Assembly: GCA_937138955.1 (NCBI GenBank)
Contig: CAKZPJ010000364.1
Span: 1-10,911, forward strand
Source: an uncultured Flammeovirgaceae bacterium
GTDB lineage: Bacteria > Bacteroidota > Bacteroidia > Cytophagales > Cyclobacteriaceae
Length of the DNA stretch: 10,911 nucleotides
Direction of reading: 5' to 3'
Every line of letters begins with the position of its first letter. The stretch's first letter is position 1. Below are positions 6,877 to 10,911 of the stretch, piece after piece. The notes beneath the pieces were generated by a model. The model saw nothing but the letters and a program-made list of their open reading frames with translations, had not been told where the DNA came from and searched no databases. The translations under genes and the position numbers were made by a program.

Positions 6877-9800
6877 TGAATGGAATAAATCTACTAAAAT
6901 ACGCGCTCTTACTGACTCTGCTAGGCGGATTTATCGGAGAGTCGTACGCTCAAATTAACCGGGAACGCTTTGGCAAAAACCGGGTGCAATTCAAGAATTT
7001 TAGCTGGCGCTACTACAGTTCGGATAATTTTGATGTGTACTTCTACGATGGTGGTCAGGATAATGCGCTCATCGCCGCCAAATTTCTGGAGAAGGAATTT
7101 GAACGTATCACCGACGTAATCGGCTACGCACCTTATACCAAAACTAAGATTTTTCTCTATAATTCTACCGCCGATCTACAGCAGAGTAACGTGGGGGTAA
7201 AAGGGAAATCGTATACGGTAGGTGGTCAGACTGATTTTGTGAAGTCGCAGGTAGAGGTGGCCTATCCAGGTAGTATGATCGCCTTTAAGCATGAATTAGT
7301 GCAGCAAATCTCCGAAATGCTGATTAACGACATGATGTTTGGCGGAAGCCTTACCGATATGTTTCAATCGGCTTATTTGCTTACCCTGCCCGAGTGGTTT
7401 ATTCAGGGAGCGGCTCGCTATATCGCTCAAGGCTGGAGTATTGAGATGGATGATTTTATGCGGGACTTGTTCAATGAAAAACGAAATGTTAAACTTACTA
7501 AGTTTAATGGCGAGGAGGCCGCTATTGTTGGTCAGTCGGTTTGGAATTTTATTGCTGCCCGCTACGGACGTAGCAGCATTTCTAATATCTTAAATCTAAC
7601 CCGCATTATTCGTAACGAAGAAAGTAGTGTGGTTAACACACTGGGAATTCCTTTTCGGTTATTCTCGCGGCAATGGCAGTCTTTCTACTCCGAAATGTCA
7701 AGCCAAACGGCTGATATTTATCAGTATCCAGTAGATGATAATCGGTTACGCAACAATAATCGCAAGTCGTTAAAGTACAGTCACGTAGCCTTTAGTCCTA
7801 GCGGCCGCTTTTTAGCCTATTCTGAAAATAAGAATGGTCGCTACAAGGTAGTTATCCGTGATCTGGAACGAAAAAGGTCTAAGACGGTGCATACTAGCGG
7901 GTTTCAACTCATTGATCAAGACGTTGATCAGGACGTGCCGCTATTAGACTGGGCTAGTGATCAAATACTGGGCATTATTGGGATTGAGCGTGGGCAGAAC
8001 TATTTATGGCTTTATGATCAGGGTAGTAAGCAAAAACGGTCTATTCAGTTACGCCGATTCAATCAGGTAAAAGATTTTGACCTCAACGCCAGTGCTCGGT
8101 TGGCGGTGATGAGCGCTGACTTAAATGGTCGGAACGATTTGTTTTTATACAACCCGAATCGTAACACATTCAAACGGCTCACTACTGATATTTACGATGA
8201 TCTGCATCCCCGCTTTATGCCTGATAGCGATGAGATTATTTTCAGCAGTAACCGTCCCAATGATTCTTTGTATTATGCTTCCACTAAAACTCGTGATATT
8301 CAGCTTAATCAAGATATTGAGGATAACTTTAATATCTTCATTTATAACCCGGAACAAGACCCTACAGACTCGCTATTATCACGCATAACCAATACGGTGA
8401 GTAAAGATATTAAGCCTATTCCTAAAGACGAAAATACTATTTATTATTTGAGCGACCAGCAGGGTATTTACAATTTGTACCAATACCGAATTAGGGATAG
8501 TTTGTTTACCCAAATCTCTAATTATGCCGTAAGCATACAAGATTTTGATATTGATTTTGAAAACAGCCGGATTGCTTACATTATGTTGGCTGATGAAAAG
8601 GATTACGTGTTTTTGGAAGAAGGTATTGACCTGAATCAGAGTACATTTACCCCCAAAACCCAGCGTCAGGAAGCTATTCAGGCCCGAATGGTGTCGCAAC
8701 GCTTAGCCGAAAACCAGAAGAGAAGACAAACTTCAGCTACGCCTTCCGATTCAACTTCGTTTCCTCAATCCTTCGTTCCCCGCGACTCTCTTATCGTTAA
8801 TCCAGAAGTTGAGCCGGATAGCTTAACTTCAATGAATGAAGCTTTGCAAATTGATGCTGATACGCTACCGCAAGACCTCGTCGATACCGATGCTTATACG
8901 TTTGGCGAACGAGCCGCTTCCCAGTTAGAGGAAGGAATGATCGATACAGATAATTACGCATTTGATATTGAGAAGTCCGCTACCGAAGATGCTATATCTA
9001 CTGATGGATTTCGTTTTGAGAGCGAACAGAAGCCAGCGGGCGAAGGAAACTCCTTTTTGTCACGCTATCGCCGATTACGGCGCGAAACCCGCATTGATGG
9101 ACCTGTACCGTACGAAACTCGCTTCAGTGCCGATAATGTGATTACTTCATTGACCATCGACCCGCTTCGAAATTTTGGCTTCCATATTCAGGTACAGATG
9201 AATGATATGCTAGAGAATCATCGCTTTTCAGGTGGTATTGTGCAGTTTACTGATTTGCGAAGTGCCAGCGTTTTTGCGGAGTATCAGTACCTGAAAAATC
9301 GAGTAGATTTCACATTCCGCTACAAGCGCGACGGAATATACCGGGAGGCGAACGATCAGAACATTCAAAAGTATACCATGAACCACTTTCAGGTAGGTGC
9401 AGCGGTACCGTTTAATGTTTCTACTCGTCTGGAGATTAATCCGTTTTTCGCCAACACCCACTATATTGACCTTGACCCCAATCCGGCTATTCCAATTCCA
9501 CCAGCCACGCTGCCCGAAGCGGAAAGCACCGTTTTCTTCGGTGGACTGAAAGCAGGGCTGGTCTTTGACAACACTCTTAATTTTGGGCTGAATAAATACG
9601 AAGGCACTAAGGCCAGAGCCTTTTTTACGCACTACCAAGGGCTGAATGACGCATCGCGCAGCTTTAGCAATATTGAAGTAGACGTTCGTCACTACCTAAA
9701 AATACACCGCGAACTAACCTTGGTGGGTCGGCTTTACTACGGAAACTTCTTCGGTGCTAATCCGCAATCTTACCTACTGGGTGGAATGCATAACTGGATA

Positions 9801-10298
9801 TTCAACCGTACTGACGCCTCAGATTCAGAAGATGAAGATCCATTAGCTATCCAACAAAACGTAGATAATAGCAACATACTGTTTACTGAATTTGTTGATC
9901 TGCGAGGGTTCAACTATAATAAATTCAACGGTACTGACGTACTTACTTTTACCGCTGAGTTGCGATTTCCAGTGGTTCAGTACTTCTATCGCGGGCCCAT
10001 TGCTTCCAATTTCTTCCGAAACCTAGAATTTATTGGCTTTTATGATATTGGTTCTTCCTGGACAGGTCCTAGTCCCTTTAGAGAAGAAAATAGTATCAAC
10101 ACGGAGATAATCAGCGATGGAGGGCCATTTGTAGCCGAAATTCAGAATTTTAAATTTCCCTGGCTTATGAGCTATGGTGCTGGTATACGCACCGTGCTTT
10201 TGGGCTATTACCTCAAATTTGATCTGGCTTATCCTATTGAAGATCAGACTGTAGCCAATGACCCTAGATTCTACTTTACATTAGGGTACGATTTTTGA
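6876..10298 (+). CDS. Outer-membrane fusion protein: degenerate MA-type peptidase domain, TolB/PD40-like beta-propeller, Omp85-like barrel
   Basis: Function is not established. The 1140-residue protein has a signal peptide (core LLKYALLLTLLGGFIG, cleavage after SYA near residue 25). Residues about 40-275 resemble gluzincin (MA-clan) peptidases, but HELVQ (139-143) replaces HExxH and EWFIQGAARY (173-182) replaces the usual WF-x-EG-x-A-x-Y, so zinc ligands appear lost. Residues about 295-575 hold WD40/PD40-like blades as in TolB (SHVAFSPSGRFLAYS, LHPRFMPDSDEIIFSSNR, SDQQGIYNLYQYRI). Residues 580-730 form a low-complexity linker with a three-fold TD-x-aromatic-x-F repeat. Residues about 740-1140 form a BamA/D15-like barrel with YLLGG (966-970), LRGF (1009-1012), FYDIGSSW (1055-1062) and a terminal aromatic (GYDF). 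No POTRA domains were recognised. Expected location is the outer membrane with the N-terminal domains in the periplasm. The start overlaps the previous stop (TAATG), indicating coupled translation. Confidence 0.82.
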   Translation: MNGINLLKYALLLTLLGGFIGESYAQINRERFGKNRVQFKNFSWRYYSSDNFDVYFYDGGQDNALIAAKFLEKEFERITDVIGYAPYTKTKIFLYNSTADLQQSNVGVKGKSYTVGGQTDFVKSQVEVAYPGSMIAFKHELVQQISEMLINDMMFGGSLTDMFQSAYLLTLPEWFIQGAARYIAQGWSIEMDDFMRDLFNEKRNVKLTKFNGEEAAIVGQSVWNFIAARYGRSSISNILNLTRIIRNEESSVVNTLGIPFRLFSRQWQSFYSEMSSQTADIYQYPVDDNRLRNNNRKSLKYSHVAFSPSGRFLAYSENKNGRYKVVIRDLERKRSKTVHTSGFQLIDQDVDQDVPLLDWASDQILGIIGIERGQNYLWLYDQGSKQKRSIQLRRFNQVKDFDLNASARLAVMSADLNGRNDLFLYNPNRNTFKRLTTDIYDDLHPRFMPDSDEIIFSSNRPNDSLYYASTKTRDIQLNQDIEDNFNIFIYNPEQDPTDSLLSRITNTVSKDIKPIPKDENTIYYLSDQQGIYNLYQYRIRDSLFTQISNYAVSIQDFDIDFENSRIAYIMLADEKDYVFLEEGIDLNQSTFTPKTQRQEAIQARMVSQRLAENQKRRQTSATPSDSTSFPQSFVPRDSLIVNPEVEPDSLTSMNEALQIDADTLPQDLVDTDAYTFGERAASQLEEGMIDTDNYAFDIEKSATEDAISTDGFRFESEQKPAGEGNSFLSRYRRLRRETRIDGPVPYETRFSADNVITSLTIDPLRNFGFHIQVQMNDMLENHRFSGGIVQFTDLRSASVFAEYQYLKNRVDFTFRYKRDGIYREANDQNIQKYTMNHFQVGAAVPFNVSTRLEINPFFANTHYIDLDPNPAIPIPPATLPEAESTVFFGGLKAGLVFDNTLNFGLNKYEGTKARAFFTHYQGLNDASRSFSNIEVDVRHYLKIHRELTLVGRLYYGNFFGANPQSYLLGGMHNWIFNRTDASDSEDEDPLAIQQNVDNSNILFTEFVDLRGFNYNKFNGTDVLTFTAELRFPVVQYFYRGPIASNFFRNLEFIGFYDIGSSWTGPSPFREENSINTEIISDGGPFVAEIQNFKFPWLMSYGAGIRTVLLGYYLKFDLAYPIEDQTVANDPRFYFTLGYDF
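7912..7935 (+). repeat. Tandem 12-bp duplication inside the propeller domain
   Basis: TTGATCAAGACG (7912-7923) is followed directly by TTGATCAGGACG (7924-7935), an 11 of 12 match. It keeps the frame and encodes the acidic run DQDVDQDV at residues 347-354 in an exposed loop of the beta-propeller. It looks like a small slippage duplication. Confidence 0.7.
8880..9017 (+). repeat. Three short protein repeats in the propeller-to-barrel linker
   Basis: The linker holds VDTDAYTF (669-676), IDTDNYAF (689-696) and ISTDGFRF (707-714), spaced 20 and 18 residues apart with acidic, variable filler. The shared pattern is hydrophobic, D or S, T, D, any, aromatic, any, F. The DNA has diverged between copies, so this is conservation at protein level and not a recent duplication. 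Confidence 0.65.
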
Positions 10299-10424
10299 AA
10301 TATAAAATCACTAAAGTCTTCCCGTAAAATTTTTACTGGTTAGAAACGTACTGGAAGAGGTTTATCGATGGTATGCTATCAAAAACCATTTAGCTGAGCT
10401 GCGGTAAGGTTAGGCATAAAGCCT

Positions 10425-10456
10425 CTGATAGAACAAATATGCTTTCATTCTATCAG
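10425..10456. repeat. Perfect 9-bp inverted repeat, possible hairpin
   Basis: CTGATAGAA (10425-10433) and TTCTATCAG (10448-10456) are exact inverted copies separated by 14 bases. A competing shorter pairing, AAAGC (10418-10422) with GCTTT (10441-10445), overlaps it. There is no T-tract after the stem, so a classical terminator is unlikely. It may be an RNA structure or a protein-binding dyad, or chance. Confidence 0.4.
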
Positions 10457-10528
10457 TAGCATCTTATTTCGAGCGATAATTAACTGGCTATTGAAGGAAA
10501 ATTACGGTAGACAGATGGGTACATGCCC

Positions 10529-10556
10529 TAGTGTATGAACACTAATGATTAAATCA
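10529..10556. repeat. Two adjacent short dyads upstream of the small barrel gene
   Basis: TAGTGT-ATGA-ACACTA (10529-10544) is a 6-bp stem with a 4-base loop. One base later TGATT-A-AATCA (10546-10556) is a second perfect dyad. They lie 32-59 bases before the ATG at 10588, where an operator or leader hairpin would be expected. Each is short enough to arise by chance in A/T-rich DNA. Confidence 0.3.
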
Positions 10557-10587
10557 ATTAACCATTTACTTACGTGAATTTTTTATT

Positions 10588-10911
10588 ATGAAACAGGTAT
10601 GTTTAGTATTAATAGCTGTGGGCTTATCAATAAGCAGCTACGGACAATTTGCCACTTTAGGCCCTAAAGTAGGTATCAGTCATTCAACGTTGACCGAAAG
10701 CGATGCTCAGGCTATTGCCGGAGGAAATGCTTCAGCAGGATTTCATGCTGGGCTTTTCGCTCGTTTTTCGGTACTCGGCTTCTACGTACAGCCGGAAGCA
10801 ATTTTTACTTCCACTGGGGGCGAGGATGTGATAGACAGTGACAACATAGATGCTAATGTCGATCAAGTAAAAAGCATTCGGTACAACAAATTTGATGTAC
10901 CAGTGCTGTTT
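10588..10911 (+). CDS. Small outer-membrane beta-barrel protein (PF13568-type, porin family), 3' end cut by window
   Basis: The ATG at 10588 opens a frame that runs 108 codons to the window end without a stop. Residues 1-20 are a signal peptide (core VCLVLIAVGLSI, cleavage near SSYG-Q). The mature part begins FATLGPKVGISHSTL and continues with AGFHAGLFARFSVLGFYVQPEAIFTSTG, an alternating beta-strand pattern typical of the Bacteroidota outer-membrane beta-barrel families (about 180-230 residues when complete). The last visible strand, RYNKFDVPVLF, matches the usual 'L-x-Y-x-x-IPVL' strand of these proteins. Cys5 lies before the hydrophobic core and is not a lipobox. Role is unknown; such proteins are abundant, and none is known to be specific for a substrate from sequence alone. 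The leader is A/T-rich without a Shine-Dalgarno. Confidence 0.85.
   Translation, partial: MKQVCLVLIAVGLSISSYGQFATLGPKVGISHSTLTESDAQAIAGGNASAGFHAGLFARFSVLGFYVQPEAIFTSTGGEDVIDSDNIDANVDQVKSIRYNKFDVPVLF

Larger units (their letters stand above)
10299..10587. other. Intergenic region upstream of the small barrel gene
   Basis: These 289 bases contain no plausible coding frame on the plus strand: the ATG-started frames I followed end within about ten codons. There is no clear intrinsic terminator for the upstream gene; the only nearby dyad is the tight palindrome GTAAAA-T-TTTTAC at 10324-10336. No good TTTG/TAnnTTTG promoter pair was found. Several inverted repeats are listed separately. Confidence 0.6.

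Noticed and set aside
8379..8699. Open frame of 106 codons on the minus strand opposite the propeller
   Set aside because: No family resemblance; the plus strand encodes conserved propeller blades over the same bases.
9228..9692. Open frame of 154 codons on the minus strand inside the barrel-coding region
   Set aside because: It lies wholly opposite a well-supported barrel domain, has no recognisable family features or signal peptide, and its composition mirrors the coding strand. It is a shadow.
10324..10336. Palindrome GTAAAA-T-TTTTAC after the fusion gene as a terminator
   Set aside because: The centre leaves no room for a loop without unpairing most A-T pairs, and no GC-rich stem precedes a T-tract.

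Overview
This window looks like chromosomal DNA from a marine-type Bacteroidota, most likely of the order Cytophagales. Four things support this. There is an adjacent porU-porV pair, which is diagnostic of the type IX secretion system (T9SS) found only in this phylum. Ribosome-binding regions are A-rich with no Shine-Dalgarno sequence. The outer-membrane proteins are typical of the phylum. Base composition is moderate (mid-40s % GC by eye) and uniform, with no sign of recent transfer.

Layout. The left half (1-5766) is read on the minus strand in the order pssA (phosphatidylserine synthase), purS (small subunit of FGAM synthase), porU (the T9SS sortase-like C-terminal signal peptidase) and porV (the T9SS outer-membrane shuttle protein, cut by the window edge close to its end). 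porU and porV are separated by one base. The right half is read on the plus strand from a 45-bp divergent gap. An FAD-dependent DAO-type oxidoreductase overlaps by one base a 1140-codon outer-membrane protein. That protein combines a degenerate metallopeptidase-like domain, a TolB/PD40-type beta-propeller and a C-terminal Omp85/BamA-like barrel. After a 289-bp intergenic region holding several inverted repeats, a small PF13568-type outer-membrane beta-barrel gene starts and runs off the right edge.

How the genes relate. PorU and PorV work together at the cell surface: PorV carries T9SS cargo from the translocon to PorU, which cuts off the C-terminal signal and attaches the protein. PssA and PurS are housekeeping enzymes of phospholipid and purine synthesis and have no evident link to secretion beyond position. 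The propeller-barrel protein is an envelope protein of unproven function.

No RNA genes, mobile elements, CRISPR arrays, integration sites or origins were seen. The window is mostly core genome. Its least-described item is the 1140-residue fusion protein, with lost zinc ligands and a short repeat in its linker. I do not see a complete novel system here.
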